This document shows positions 46,311 to 56,397 of a stretch of 64,000 bases of DNA, piece after piece. The translations under genes were made by a program, and so were the position numbers. Under the pieces are notes generated by a model. It did no database searches and was not told the DNA's origin. It was given only the letters and a program-made list of their open reading frames with translations. Each line of letters starts with the position of its first letter. Position 1 is the stretch's first letter. The DNA lies in contig NC_017033.1 of NCBI RefSeq assembly GCF_000242255.2, forward strand, positions 2,677,110 through 2,741,109. Reading direction: 5' to 3'. The DNA is from Frateuria aurantia DSM 6220 (GTDB lineage: Bacteria > Pseudomonadota > Gammaproteobacteria > Xanthomonadales > Rhodanobacteraceae).

Positions 46311-47615
46311 ATGATGCCCCAGCGCACCACGCCCGTTTCCGCTTATCCCGTCGCCCTGCCGTCGATGCTGGCCGGCCTGCTGCTGGCCGGGAGTCTGCTC
46401 GGTAGCTGCTGGCATGCCTCGATGACTGGGCTGGCAGTGACGGCGATTCTGGAGCTTGTCTTTTTGCTGCAATATTTCCGTCATCGAGTTAACGCTCACA
46501 TCGCGTTTACTCAGCGACGCCCCAAGTCAACGCCAGACCGCTTCATGATCCGTTCCCGCCGCCTCGCCGCCAGCCTCAATGACCTGCGCGTAACCGCCAG
46601 CCGACTACCGGATGCCTTGGTCCTGATCGACAGCCACGACCGTGTCCGCTGGTTCAACCAGGCGGCCGAACGGCTGCTGGGCCTGCGCCGGCCCGATGAT
46701 CGCGGCGTCAGGCTGGAAGCCCGGCTGGCCCGTACCGAGCTGGCCGACTGGCTGCACGAGGGCGGCATCGATCCGCTCAATCATGTGACCGCGCCCGGTC
46801 AGCCCAGTCGTCAGCTGCAGGTCAGCCTGCTGCCTTATGGTCAGCAGATGCGTCTGCTGCTGGCGCGCGACATCAGCCACATGACCCGGCTGGAGCAGGT
46901 TCGCCGCGACTTCGTCGCCAATGTGTCACATGAGCTGCGCACCCCGCTGACCGTGATCCACGGCTATCTGGAGCTGCTGGATCCCGAGGACATGCCTGAG
47001 CACGTGCAGATTCTCGATGAGATGCGACTGCAGTCCAAGCGGATGGAACAGATCGTGGAAGATCTGCTGACCCTGTCGCGGCTGGAAACACAGAACCATG
47101 TCAGTGAGGAACGGGTGGGCATGGTGCCGCTGCTGGCCACCCTGCGCAAGGAAGCCGAAGCCTTGAGCCAGGGCCGTCACACCATCGTGCTGGAGAACCA
47201 TTGCGACCGCGACCTGCAAGGTTCGATGAAGGATCTGCACAGCGCACTGTCCAATCTGGTCAGCAACGCCATCCGCTATACCTCGACCGGCGGCAGCATC
47301 ACCATCCGCTGGGCGTGCAGCGAGGCCGGCGCAATCTATTCGGTGACCGATACCGGCTTCGGCATCGCCGAAAGTCACCTGGCGCGATTGACCGAACGGT
47401 TCTACCGGATTTCCTCCAGCCGCTCGCGCGAAAGTGGCGGTACCGGACTCGGCCTTTCCATCGTCAAGCATGTGCTGAACCTGCATCAGGCCCGCCTTGA
47501 AATTCGCAGCGTGCCGGGACAGGGCTCCACCTTTGCCTGCGTGTTCGGTCCCGAGCGCCTGCTCAAGCCGGAAAACCATGAACTGGATGCCTTGTCCGGC
47601 GGGCATCACGACTGA
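46311..47615 (+). CDS. phoR: Phosphate regulon sensor histidine kinase PhoR
   Basis: A 434-residue kinase. Two short N-terminal membrane segments (about 12-55) face no large periplasmic loop, as in PhoR. A PAS domain lies at about 95-190, then the dimerisation helix with phospho-acceptor H207 in FVANVSHELRTPLTVIHGY, and the ATPase core with N-box SNLVSNAIRYT, G1 DTGFGIAE, and G2 GGTGLGLSIVKHV. It senses phosphate through the Pst/PhoU system and phosphorylates PhoB. It follows phoB by 148 bases, a wide gap for the pair. Confidence 0.95.
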   Translation: MMPQRTTPVSAYPVALPSMLAGLLLAGSLLGSCWHASMTGLAVTAILELVFLLQYFRHRVNAHIAFTQRRPKSTPDRFMIRSRRLAASLNDLRVTASRLPDALVLIDSHDRVRWFNQAAERLLGLRRPDDRGVRLEARLARTELADWLHEGGIDPLNHVTAPGQPSRQLQVSLLPYGQQMRLLLARDISHMTRLEQVRRDFVANVSHELRTPLTVIHGYLELLDPEDMPEHVQILDEMRLQSKRMEQIVEDLLTLSRLETQNHVSEERVGMVPLLATLRKEAEALSQGRHTIVLENHCDRDLQGSMKDLHSALSNLVSNAIRYTSTGGSITIRWACSEAGAIYSVTDTGFGIAESHLARLTERFYRISSSRSRESGGTGLGLSIVKHVLNLHQARLEIRSVPGQGSTFACVFGPERLLKPENHELDALSGGHHD

Positions 47616-47807
47616 GGCCTGACCTCCCGGCATCGCAAGGCAACGCCCCGGTGAGCGCCGTGGCCTGACACGACCACGGCGAAGATGCCCCTGCCAGCCG
47701 CCCCGCGCGTGCGACAGACCGGCAGGGCATCTTGTCACCATCCGGCATGCCTCAGAGCCTCTCAAGCTGTGCCAGAATTGGGCGCTTGTCCGAAGTGGAG
47801 CCACAAG

Positions 47808-49325
47808 ATGAGCCAGACCGAACCGACGCATCTTGACGATGGCGAACTGATCGCCGCCGTCGACATGGGCTCCAACAGTTTTCATATGGTGGTGGCCCGG
47901 ATCGAACAAGGCGAACCCCGTGTCATCGATCGCCTGCGTGACGCGGTGCGACTGGCCGCCGGACTGCGACCGGACGGCTCGCTGGACAGCGCCCATCGCG
48001 CACGCGCCATGCAGTGTCTGGCCCGCTTCGGCCAGCGCCTCGCCGGACTGGCTCCGGGACGCGTCCGGGTGGTAGCCACCAATACCGTGCGCCGACTGGC
48101 CTCGCCCCATCATTTTCTCAGTGCCGCCGAGGCCGCACTGGGTCATCCGGTCGAAATCGTCTCGGGCATCGAGGAAGGCCGGCTGATCTTTCTGGGTGCC
48201 GCCCACGATCTGCCGGCGACCACTGCGCCGCGCCTGATCATCGACATCGGCGGCGGCAGCACCGAATTCATCATCGGCCAAGGGCTGCTGCCGCGCTTCA
48301 CCGAAAGCGTCCAGGTCGGCTGCATCGCCTCGACCCTGCGTTTCTTCCCCCAAGGCAGGATCACCCGCAAACGCTGGCAGAAGGCACACAGCGAAATCGC
48401 CCTGACCCTGCAACAGTTCGCCCAGGACTACCGTCAGAGCGGCTGGCAGGAAGCCTACGGCTCCTCCGGTACCGCCAAGGCCATCGCCGGCGTGGCCAAG
48501 GCCATGAAACTGCCCGGGCCCGGGATCACCGCCGCGGCCTTGTCCGCGATACGGGATGCCATCATCGCCCAGGGCCAGAATCCGCTCCTGAAACTGCCCG
48601 GACTCAGCGAAGATCGCGCCGCGGTGTTTCCTGGCGGCGTGGCGATCATGGAGGCCGCCTTTTCCGCCCTGGGCATCCAGTCCATGCAGCTGACCGACAG
48701 CTCCATGCGCGAAGGCCTGTTGTGGGACCTGATCGGCCGTGTCTCGGGTCGCGATCCGCGGGCCGCCAGCATCGATGCACTGGCCTTGCGTTACAGCGTG
48801 GATCCGCAGCAGGCGCAGCGGGTGGAAACCGTGGCTCTGGCGCTGTTCGATCAGGTCGCAAGCACCTGGCAGCTGCCCGAGGCAGCCCGCGAATGGCTGT
48901 CCTGGGCCGCTCGCGTCCATGAGATCGGCCTCGCCATCGCCCACAGCCAGCACCACCATCACAGCGGCTATATCATCCGCCATACCGATCTTGCCGGCTT
49001 CTCGCGGCAGGAGCAGCAGTTGCTGGCGGCAGTCGTCGAAAACCATCGTCGCAAACCGGACAAGAGCCTGTACCTGGCCCTGCCCCTGCATCAGCGTCAG
49101 GCCGCTCGCCGGATCACCGCCCTGCTGCGCCTGGCCGTGCTGCTGCGCCGTCCGCGGCGGGCCGAGCCTTTGCCGCCTCTGCAGCTGCGGGCATCGGCCC
49201 GTCGACTGCTGCTGCAACTGCCGCTCAGCTGGCTCGGTGACCATCCGCTGACAGCCGAAGACTTGTCGCAGGAGCAGAACCTGATCAGCCCGCTGGGCAT
49301 GAAACTGGTGCTCAGCAGCCGCTGA
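47808..49325 (+). CDS. ppx: Exopolyphosphatase (Ppx/GppA family)
   Basis: A 505-residue protein; the ATG at 47808 is preceded by GGAG. The actin-like ATPase fold is shown by AAVDMGSNSFHMVVARI (phosphate-1 loop, residues about 15-31), ATNTVRRLASPHHFL, SGIEEGRLIFLGAAHDL and IIDIGGGSTEFIIG. A C-terminal HD-like helical part (310-505) contains RVHEIGLAIAHSQHHHHSGYI. It removes orthophosphate from polyphosphate chains, or hydrolyses pppGpp as in the paralogous GppA. The phoBR neighbour favours a polyphosphate role. No ppk gene is in the window. Confidence 0.93.
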   Translation: MSQTEPTHLDDGELIAAVDMGSNSFHMVVARIEQGEPRVIDRLRDAVRLAAGLRPDGSLDSAHRARAMQCLARFGQRLAGLAPGRVRVVATNTVRRLASPHHFLSAAEAALGHPVEIVSGIEEGRLIFLGAAHDLPATTAPRLIIDIGGGSTEFIIGQGLLPRFTESVQVGCIASTLRFFPQGRITRKRWQKAHSEIALTLQQFAQDYRQSGWQEAYGSSGTAKAIAGVAKAMKLPGPGITAAALSAIRDAIIAQGQNPLLKLPGLSEDRAAVFPGGVAIMEAAFSALGIQSMQLTDSSMREGLLWDLIGRVSGRDPRAASIDALALRYSVDPQQAQRVETVALALFDQVASTWQLPEAAREWLSWAARVHEIGLAIAHSQHHHHSGYIIRHTDLAGFSRQEQQLLAAVVENHRRKPDKSLYLALPLHQRQAARRITALLRLAVLLRRPRRAEPLPPLQLRASARRLLLQLPLSWLGDHPLTAEDLSQEQNLISPLGMKLVLSSR

Positions 49326-49411
49326 ACCGCCATGGCCGCGACATGGCACAGGACTGCCCGCGCGGCCGCAGGACAGGTATCATGGCGTGGTTTGCCAATG
49401 GCGACACCGCT

Positions 49412-50056
49412 ATGTCCCGATTGCTTGCCACCTTGTGTCTGCTGGCCCTGCCCTTGGCGGGACTGGCCCAGATGCCTCCGCCGCCGCCCCTGCCGTTGCC
49501 GCCGACCGCCGGTCTGCCCCGTGTCGAATTGCAGACCAGTCAAGGCACCATCGTGATTGCCCTGTACCAGACCCAGGCGCCGAAAAGCACGGCCAATTTC
49601 CTGCATTATGTCCAGGATGGCTACTACGACGGCACGGTGTTCCACCGTTCGATTCCCGGGTATCTGCTGCAGGGTGGCCTCTACTCACAACAGCTGGTGG
49701 CGCGCAGGACGGCGCCGGCGATTCCCAGCGAAGCCGACAACGGTCTGTCGAACCTGCGCGGCACCATCGCCGTCGCCCGCGGCGCCGATCCCAATTCAGG
49801 AACCTCGCAGTTCTTCTTCAATCTGGCGGACAACCGCCGGCTCGACCATGTCGGCAACCAGAGCGGGCTGACCTGGGGCTATACCGTCTTCGGCAAGGTG
49901 GTTTCCGGCATGGATGTGGTCGAGCGGATCGCCGCCCTGCCCACCCATCCACAGGGCCCGTTCACCGGTGATGTGCCCAATCCGCTGGTGGTGATCACCC
50001 ATGCCCAGCTCGAAGACGCTTCCTCGACCGACGCCAAGCCCTCCGCCTCCCACTGA
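49412..50056 (+). CDS. Exported cyclophilin-type peptidyl-prolyl isomerase
   Basis: A 214-residue protein. The ATG at 49412 yields a good signal peptide (1-20, ending LAGLAQ); the ATG at 49382 has a better Shine-Dalgarno and would add ten residues. A Pro-rich linker (MPPPPPLPLPP) precedes the cyclophilin domain (about 35-200): VELQTSQGTIVIALY, FLHYVQDGYYDGTVFHRSIPGY, GTIAVARGADPNSGTSQFFFN and WGYTVFGKVVSGMDVV. The active-site Arg of FHR and the SQFFFN strand are intact. It assists periplasmic protein folding. It is followed by lpxH after 18 bases, so the two may be co-transcribed, as ppiB-lpxH are in E. coli. Confidence 0.92.
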   Translation: MSRLLATLCLLALPLAGLAQMPPPPPLPLPPTAGLPRVELQTSQGTIVIALYQTQAPKSTANFLHYVQDGYYDGTVFHRSIPGYLLQGGLYSQQLVARRTAPAIPSEADNGLSNLRGTIAVARGADPNSGTSQFFFNLADNRRLDHVGNQSGLTWGYTVFGKVVSGMDVVERIAALPTHPQGPFTGDVPNPLVVITHAQLEDASSTDAKPSASH

Positions 50057-50074
50057 TATCGGATCGTTTCCCGC

Positions 50075-50803
50075 ATGACCACGCTTTTCATTGCCGACCT
50101 GCACCTGGACGACAGTCGTCCGGAAATCACCGAATTGTTCGAACGCTATCTGGCCAGTCCGGAGGTGCGTCAGGCCGATGCTCTCTATATCCTCGGCGAT
50201 CTGGTCGAAGCCTGGGTCGGTGATGATGACGATGCCGCCCTGCCGGGCCGGATCGCCAGTGCCCTGCGGGCCGTCCGTGATGCCGGCGTCCCCGTCTATT
50301 TCATGCCGGGCAACCGCGATTTTCTGCTGGGCGAAGACTATGCCGCCCGTGCCGGCATAGAACGACTGGACGATATCACTGTCCATGATCTTTACGGCCA
50401 GCCCACCCTGCTGATGCACGGCGACCTGCTGTGCACCGACGATACCGCCTATCAGGCCATGCGTCAGCAGCTGCGCAGCCCGCAGTGGCAGGCCCAGGTG
50501 CTGGCCCTGCCGTTGCCGATGCGCCGCGCGATGGCGGCCAAGGCCCGCGAGGACAGCCGGCAGCATACCGGCAACACTCAGGAAGCGATCATGGACGTCA
50601 ACCAGACCACGGTGGAAGCCACCATGCGCCAGGCTGGCGTGCAGCGACTGATCCATGGCCATACCCACCGTCCAGCCGTCCATGATTTCGATCTGGATGG
50701 CCAGCCGGCGACTCGCATCGTGCTGGGCGACTGGTACGAACAGGGCTCGGTGCTGAAGCTGGATACCGACTCTGCGCAATTGGAAGGCCTGCCGCTGGTC
50801 TGA
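50075..50803 (+). CDS. lpxH: UDP-2,3-diacylglucosamine hydrolase
   Basis: A 242-residue calcineurin-like phosphoesterase that makes lipid X from UDP-2,3-diacylglucosamine on the cytoplasmic face of the inner membrane. Metal-binding blocks: FIADLHLDDSRPE (D8, H10), LGDLVEAWVGDDD, MPGNRDFLLG, LMHGDLLCTDD and RLIHGHTHRPAVH. All five are intact. Placement after a cyclophilin gene is the common gammaproteobacterial arrangement. Confidence 0.96.
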   Translation: MTTLFIADLHLDDSRPEITELFERYLASPEVRQADALYILGDLVEAWVGDDDDAALPGRIASALRAVRDAGVPVYFMPGNRDFLLGEDYAARAGIERLDDITVHDLYGQPTLLMHGDLLCTDDTAYQAMRQQLRSPQWQAQVLALPLPMRRAMAAKAREDSRQHTGNTQEAIMDVNQTTVEATMRQAGVQRLIHGHTHRPAVHDFDLDGQPATRIVLGDWYEQGSVLKLDTDSAQLEGLPLV

Positions 50804-50812
50804 ACATGAAAC

Positions 50813-50841
50813 GGCCCCCATCCCTTCCAGGACGGGGGCCG
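50813..50841. terminator. Hairpin between lpxH and the first TonB receptor gene
   Basis: An 11-bp stem GGCCCCCATCC/GGACGGGGGCC with one mismatch and a CTTCCA loop lies between the two convergent genes. No strong T-run follows on either strand, so efficiency is uncertain. Confidence 0.55.
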
Positions 50842-50891
50842 GTGGAATCCGGCCGGCGATATCACATCGTCGGCCGATTCCCCATGTCAGC

Positions 50892-53381
50892 TCAGAAGAA
50901 CGAAGCGCCGAAGGTCGCCATCACGGCCCGTTCCTGCAATACGGTATAGGTCGGCGTGCTGTAATAGCCCGGACCGGCGGCACGTGAAGCCGACAGGCTC
51001 AGATTCTTGTTGTAGGCAAAGGCATGCCGGTTCAGCAGATTGGCGACATTGATCTTCAGATAGGGGTGGTGCAGCCAGCCCCAGCCCTGGCGCAGACGCA
51101 CGCCGGCATTGAGATTGACCGTGGTGTAGCCCCCCGCCTTTTCGCTGTTGGAATAATCACCCCAGAAAGCACTGCGGGCCTTGACGTTCAACCCGCCCCA
51201 GAACGGTCCCTGCGAATAATGCAGGCCAACCACCAGCATATTGCGCGGGGTGTTCACCATGGTCTTGCCGCGGGTGTAGTAGATGCCGTTGTCCAACCCG
51301 TTCATATTGCCCTGCATCAAGGCTTGGGTATAGGCATAGGAGACGTAAGTCGACCAGTGCCGGTCCAGACGGATATTCATTTCCGCATCCAGGCCGCGCA
51401 TATGCACCTTGGGCAAGGAGGTATAGACGGTCAGACCGGTCAAATCGTCATAGCCGTTGACCTGCTTGTTGTTGAAGTTGCTGGCATAGGCATCGACCAC
51501 CGCCGATACCCGCTGACCATAGAAGCGCCAGCCCAGATCATAGGTCCAGGCGGTCTCGGGCTTCTGATTGACAGCCTCTTCACCATTGGCCTGGCTGACA
51601 AAGGCGTTGTTGAACACCGAACCGTTCACCGGCGCCCGGAAGGTCTGGCCCACGCCCAGATAGAACTGGTTGCGCTCATCCAGCTGGTATTTCAGGCCCA
51701 GACTCGGCGTGACCTTGTGCCATGAGCGCTTCTGGCGGGTGACGGCGGCCTCGTAGGATTTGCTGACGCTGCCATCCTTGTTGTAATAGATCGGGCCGGT
51801 GGAACCGGGGTATTCCCACATGTAGCCGGAACGCTCCACCCACAGATAGGACAGACCGGTCGAAAGCGTCCAGTGCTCGTCCGGCGTCCAGGTATTGGTG
51901 ATAAAGGCCTTGCGGGTATCGGTGGTGGTGTACTGATCGAAAGTGGAACGGGTGCTGCCATCGGGATAGGTCAGCTGCCCCTTGTCGCCCCAGCGATCGG
52001 TCGGCACCCCGTTGGCCGGATCAATCGGCATGAAGACCATGCCTTGCTGCTGGCGCGGCCTTTCGTACCAGACCCCGTATTCCAGATTGTCGTTCTCGCC
52101 CAGATCCTGGTTGAACTTGATCACGATGCCGGGGCGATAGGTATTGGAATAGTTGTAGGATCCCACCAGCACTGCGCCATTGCCCTTGACCACGCCGTCA
52201 CCGTTCAGATCCTGATTCACCAGTGGATAGCGGCTGTCGTTGACCGTGGATTCGGTAAATGCCGATGAATTGGCCGAATCGACGCCACCCTGTCCGTACT
52301 GGAAGTAAGGCACCACGGACAGATGCAGGTTGTCCGACAAGGTGAACTCGCCATCCAGGCTGGCCAGCAAGGCATGGAAGGGATTGTTGTGCAGGCCGTA
52401 GTAGTTGTAATTGGCATTGGCCTCCGTGCCCGCGACCCCTGAAGCCTTGGGATTGAGCCGACCGGGATACCAGATATCGGTATAGCCCTGATCATAATTC
52501 TCATGGGCCTGACGCTTGGTCAGCCCCACATAAGGGGTCTTCATCTGCCGGCTGTACTGTACCGAGGCCGAAATCGAGTTGCGGTCATTGATGGTCCAGA
52601 CCGACTTGGCATCGATCTTGGTGACCTTCGAGCCGCCCGCCCCGCGCCACAGGTCGACCTGGTTGTCGGAATACGAGACCCAGGACCGGACCGGACCGGT
52701 GTCACCGGTATTCAGCCGTACAAAAGTCCGTCGATAACCATTGCTGCCAAAGGATTGACTGATATCCACGCCGCCCTTGTGACGGGGGTCCATGGTGACC
52801 CAGGCCACCGAGCCGCCGGCCGCCCCCGCCACCGGAGCCCCCTGGTCGGGATAGCCCTGCTGCACGGTAATGTCGCCCATGTTCTCGGCATCGCCGTATT
52901 CGGTGGAATAGGCGCGATAGTTGCCGCTGTCATTGATCGGCGCACCATTGACAGTGATGCCCACCTCGTCACTGGTGTAACCGCGCAGGGTGAACTCGCC
53001 ATCATTGAGACCCGTGACGTCATCGGTACTGGCATTGACTCCGGGAATGGTGTCCAGCAACTGCACGAAGGTCGCGCCGGGAGCGGCTTCCTGAATGGCT
53101 TCCCGGCTGATGGTCGACACGGCCTTGGGCGCGGTCTGGATTTCCATCAGACCACCACCGATCGACAAGGCGTCGGCCTTGACCTCGACCCTTTCCAGCT
53201 GTGCCGAGGCGCGGCGGGTGTCATTGGAGCGCGTGGTATTGGAGGTGCTGGAAACGCTTTCGCGCTTGTCAGCGTCAGAAACCGTCTTTGCCGGCTTGAC
53301 CGGCTGAGTCTGGGCGGACACCAGCGGTGTCGCAAAGCCCAGTGCCATAGCCACCGCGATGGCAAGCGTATTGGTTTTCAT
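50892..53381 (-). CDS. TonB-dependent outer-membrane receptor, array member 1
   Basis: An 829-residue receptor from the ATG at 53381 with AGGGGT upstream; signal peptide 1-23 (ending LVSAQ). A TonB-box-like LERVEVKAD near residue 58 is followed by the plug domain (APKAVSTISREAI, TIPGVNAS, LRGYTSDEVGITVNGAPIND, PVAGAAGGSVAWVT) and a 22-strand-type barrel ending ATFGASFF with terminal Phe. A loop carries the EF-hand-like DLNGDGV at 52191-52210. It should import a TonB-energised ligand, iron complex or sugar; nothing nearby tells which. It is the most diverged of the three array members. Confidence 0.93.
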   Translation of the reverse strand: MKTNTLAIAVAMALGFATPLVSAQTQPVKPAKTVSDADKRESVSSTSNTTRSNDTRRASAQLERVEVKADALSIGGGLMEIQTAPKAVSTISREAIQEAAPGATFVQLLDTIPGVNASTDDVTGLNDGEFTLRGYTSDEVGITVNGAPINDSGNYRAYSTEYGDAENMGDITVQQGYPDQGAPVAGAAGGSVAWVTMDPRHKGGVDISQSFGSNGYRRTFVRLNTGDTGPVRSWVSYSDNQVDLWRGAGGSKVTKIDAKSVWTINDRNSISASVQYSRQMKTPYVGLTKRQAHENYDQGYTDIWYPGRLNPKASGVAGTEANANYNYYGLHNNPFHALLASLDGEFTLSDNLHLSVVPYFQYGQGGVDSANSSAFTESTVNDSRYPLVNQDLNGDGVVKGNGAVLVGSYNYSNTYRPGIVIKFNQDLGENDNLEYGVWYERPRQQQGMVFMPIDPANGVPTDRWGDKGQLTYPDGSTRSTFDQYTTTDTRKAFITNTWTPDEHWTLSTGLSYLWVERSGYMWEYPGSTGPIYYNKDGSVSKSYEAAVTRQKRSWHKVTPSLGLKYQLDERNQFYLGVGQTFRAPVNGSVFNNAFVSQANGEEAVNQKPETAWTYDLGWRFYGQRVSAVVDAYASNFNNKQVNGYDDLTGLTVYTSLPKVHMRGLDAEMNIRLDRHWSTYVSYAYTQALMQGNMNGLDNGIYYTRGKTMVNTPRNMLVVGLHYSQGPFWGGLNVKARSAFWGDYSNSEKAGGYTTVNLNAGVRLRQGWGWLHHPYLKINVANLLNRHAFAYNKNLSLSASRAAGPGYYSTPTYTVLQERAVMATFGASFF

Positions 53382-53560
53382 GAAAAAACGACCCCTGATC
53401 AATGGACGTAGCGACGGCAGCACGGCCGTGGCATGCGTTGCGGCAGCGAACATCATCCCTGTCGACACTCCGGAGCGCCGAAGCACCATCTCGAGTCTCG
53501 AGATCGAACAATACCTGCATACGCAATAACTTGCTATCCAGCAAATTACACCAACGATTT

Positions 53561-53578
53561 GTTTCATTTTTTTTGCAT
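53561..53578 (-). promoter_or_regulatory. Shared poly-A/T element upstream of TonB receptor 1
   Basis: On the plus strand GTTTCAT, a T-run, then GCAT. It matches the element before receptors 2 and 3 (TTTCA-Y-T7-RCA) and lies 180 bases before the start codon. Confidence 0.4.
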
Positions 53579-53658
53579 TTCAGGCCTTGATCGTCAATAT
53601 CTTGCGAATCAGGGCGCTAACCTTCCGGCATACGCGTATCGCCGACAAATATTTCCGC

Positions 53659-53691
53659 AAAAAAAATCGGCCCCGCAAGCGGGGCCGACAA
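53659..53691 (-). terminator. Terminator of TonB receptor 2
   Basis: A 10-bp stem TCGGCCCCGC/GCGGGGCCGA with a 2-base loop. On the minus strand it is followed by a run of eight T; it lies about 30 bases after the stop of the gene at 53719. Confidence 0.9.
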
Positions 53692-53718
53692 AACATGTCA
53701 CCGGAAACTTCCGTCAGA

Positions 53719-56085
53719 TCAGAAGAACGAGGCGCCCACGGTGATCATTCCGGAACGACCTTCCAGCAACGAGTAGTAAGGCGTCTGACCTGCCGTCGCC
53801 TGGAAGGCCGTCACGTTCGAGGCAAAGGTGAAGGCACGACGGTTCAGCAGGTTGAAGCCGTTGATCTTGATGTAAGGCTTGTGCATGAAGCCCCAGTCGT
53901 GGAAGTTCCAACCGGCATTGAGGTTCAAGGTGGTGTAGCCACCAACCTTCTCGGTATTCATCCAGTCACCGTAGAAGGCGCTGCTGGTACGGGTCGACAG
54001 CGTTGCCCAGACCGGACCATGGGTGAACGACACGCCGATGTTCAGCAAGTTGCGGGGCGTATTGAGCAGGGTCCTGCCATGGGTGTTGTAGACAGCATAG
54101 CCCGTGTTCAGGTTGCTCTCCATGATGGCCTGGGTATAGGAATAGGAACCGTAGATGCTCCAGTCCTGACTCAGCTTCACGTTCAGCTCGGTGTTCAGAC
54201 CGCGCATATGCACCTTGCCCAGCGACAGGTAGACCGACTCGCTGGTCTCCTGGTTGGTGCCGGTCAGCTGCTTGTTGCTGAAGTCACTGGCATAGGCATC
54301 GACCACGGCCGAAATACGGCTGCCGTAGAAGCGCCAGCCCAGATCATAGGTCCAGGAGCTTTCCGGCTTGGAGGCAATCGACTTGGTTTCGGCACTGTTG
54401 AACAAGGGGTTGTACAAGGCACCGCCAATCGGAGCGCGGAAGGTCTGGCCCACGCCCAGATAGAACTGGTTGCGATCATCCAGCTGGTACTTCACGCCCA
54501 GGGTCGGCGTGACCTTGTGCCAGCTCTGCTGCTGATAGCCGCCACTGGCAGCCTGCAGCTTGTCCTTGGCGGTGAAGGCACCCTCGTAAGTATAGGAATA
54601 GCCTTTGCGCTCCATCCACAGATAGGCCACGCTGGCGTTGATCGTCCACTGGTCGTTGGGCGTCCAGGTATTGGTGACGAAGGCCTTGCGGGTGGTGCTG
54701 TCCGTGTACTGGTCCCAGGCCTGCAGGGTCTGGCCGGCCTGATTGGTGATCAGATTGCCATTGCCCCAGTTGTTGGCCTGGATACCGGTCTGCGGATCGA
54801 CCGGGGTGTAGTTGTTGCCCTGCTGCTGGCGGGCCTCTTCGGTCCAGATGCCGTATTCCAGGCTGTCATTGTCACCGAAGTCCTGATTCAGCTTGGCAAT
54901 CACGCCCGGGCGATAGGTATTGGAATAGATGAACGAACCGACCAGCTGGCGGGTACCGCCCTGCTTGCTGCTCATCACGTAGGGGTCCGAACCATCTTCG
55001 CTCAGCTGACCCGACGTGGTCACACCGCCATTGCCGTACTGGAAGTAAGGCACCACCGACAGATGCAGGTTGTCGCTGAGGGTGAACTCGCCATCCATGC
55101 TGACCAGCAAGCTGCGGAAGGGATTGTAGTGATAGCGATAGAAACTGCTGTTGCTGAGACTGCCGGCATGGAAGGTCGGCGAATAACTGGTCTTGTACAG
55201 ACCGGCCGCGACATCGCTCTTGTACATGCCTTCGTAGCTGGTCTTGCCTTCGCGGTTGTACTGCAGCGAAAAGGAGACCGTGTTCTTGTCATTGATGGTC
55301 CAGATCGACTTGGCATCGACCTTGCCGACCTTGGATCCACCCGGTCCGCGCCAGTTGTTGACCTGGTTGTCCGAATACGAAACCCAGGAGCGCACCGGAC
55401 CGGTATCGCCGGTATTCAGACGGACAAAGGTCCGTCGATAGCCATAGCTGCCGTACGACTGGCTGACGTCCACACCGGCCTTGTGACTGGGATCGATGGT
55501 CACCCAGGCCACCGAACCGCCGGCCGCACCCGCCATCGGCGAATCCTGGTCCGGATACCCCTGCTGGACGGTGATGTCGCCCATGTTCTCGGTATCGCCG
55601 TATTCGGTGGCGTAGATCTTGTAGTTGCCGCTGTCGTTGATGGGCGCGCCATTCACGGTCACGCCGACTTCATCCATGGTGTAGCCACGAACGGTCAGGT
55701 TGCCGTCATTCAGGCCGGTATTGTCGTCGGTCGAAGCATTGACACCCGGGATGGAACCCAGCATCTGCACGAAGGTAGCACCCGGCGCGGCCTGGGTGAT
55801 GGCTTCGCGGCTGATGGTGGATACGGCCTTGGGGGCCGTCTGCACTTCCATCAGGCCCGACCCGATCGAAAGCGTGTCAGCCTGCACGCTGACGGCACCG
55901 AGCTGGGCGGCAGCACGCTTGGTATCGTTGGAGCGGGTGGTGTTCGAGGTCGAGGAGACGCTTTGCCGCTGCTGGGTGGCGGCCTTGTTCGAGGCTGCTG
56001 CAGTGCCGTCGGTCTGGGCGAAGCTCAGCGGCGCGGCGACAGCGAGTGCCACCCCTACGGCCAGTGCAAGACAGTTTCGTTTCAT
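53719..56085 (-). CDS. TonB-dependent outer-membrane receptor, array member 2
   Basis: A 788-residue receptor with signal peptide 1-23 (MKRNCLALAVGVALAVAAPL start, ending SFAQ). The TonB-box-like segment is LGAVSVQAD; plug and barrel follow the same plan as member 1, and long parts of plug and C-terminal barrel are nearly identical to member 3 (for example GGYTTLNLNAGWNFHDWGFM). It ends TVGASFF. The loop where members 1 and 3 have DLNGDGV is here a Ser/Asp/Gly-rich stretch without that motif. It is monocistronic by its own terminator. Ligand unknown. Confidence 0.94.
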   Translation of the reverse strand: MKRNCLALAVGVALAVAAPLSFAQTDGTAAASNKAATQQRQSVSSTSNTTRSNDTKRAAAQLGAVSVQADTLSIGSGLMEVQTAPKAVSTISREAITQAAPGATFVQMLGSIPGVNASTDDNTGLNDGNLTVRGYTMDEVGVTVNGAPINDSGNYKIYATEYGDTENMGDITVQQGYPDQDSPMAGAAGGSVAWVTIDPSHKAGVDVSQSYGSYGYRRTFVRLNTGDTGPVRSWVSYSDNQVNNWRGPGGSKVGKVDAKSIWTINDKNTVSFSLQYNREGKTSYEGMYKSDVAAGLYKTSYSPTFHAGSLSNSSFYRYHYNPFRSLLVSMDGEFTLSDNLHLSVVPYFQYGNGGVTTSGQLSEDGSDPYVMSSKQGGTRQLVGSFIYSNTYRPGVIAKLNQDFGDNDSLEYGIWTEEARQQQGNNYTPVDPQTGIQANNWGNGNLITNQAGQTLQAWDQYTDSTTRKAFVTNTWTPNDQWTINASVAYLWMERKGYSYTYEGAFTAKDKLQAASGGYQQQSWHKVTPTLGVKYQLDDRNQFYLGVGQTFRAPIGGALYNPLFNSAETKSIASKPESSWTYDLGWRFYGSRISAVVDAYASDFSNKQLTGTNQETSESVYLSLGKVHMRGLNTELNVKLSQDWSIYGSYSYTQAIMESNLNTGYAVYNTHGRTLLNTPRNLLNIGVSFTHGPVWATLSTRTSSAFYGDWMNTEKVGGYTTLNLNAGWNFHDWGFMHKPYIKINGFNLLNRRAFTFASNVTAFQATAGQTPYYSLLEGRSGMITVGASFF

Positions 56086-56311
56086 ACGTCACAACCCCTG
56101 ATAGCAATCATCGAGACGCCGAATGCCGGCGCCAGAAAAAGAAAAAGCAACACCGCGCATCATCGTGATGACGCGGTCGATCTCACTTGCTTGCAACGCT
56201 GGTCCCGGCAGTTCTGCTCTGGAACCCGACATCCGCCCCTGCAGATGTTCCGAAGTGCGTCCGAACGCTGAAATGGGCCCGGACAGGCTTTGGTTATTAG
56301 GTTATGACGAA

Positions 56312-56329
56312 TTTTCACTTTTTTTACAC
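56312..56329 (-). promoter_or_regulatory. Shared poly-A/T element upstream of TonB receptor 2
   Basis: Plus strand TTTTCAC, T7, ACAC; ACAAGCCCC follows as in the copy before receptor 3. Read on the minus strand it contains TTGTCA, 18 bases, GAAAAT, a possible promoter. It is 227 bases before the start codon. Confidence 0.5.
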
Positions 56330-56397
56330 ATAGATGACAAGCCCCCCTGCCAAAAGGCACCCCTCCCCGCTGCTGTGCAGTGGCCGCCCCTGGCACA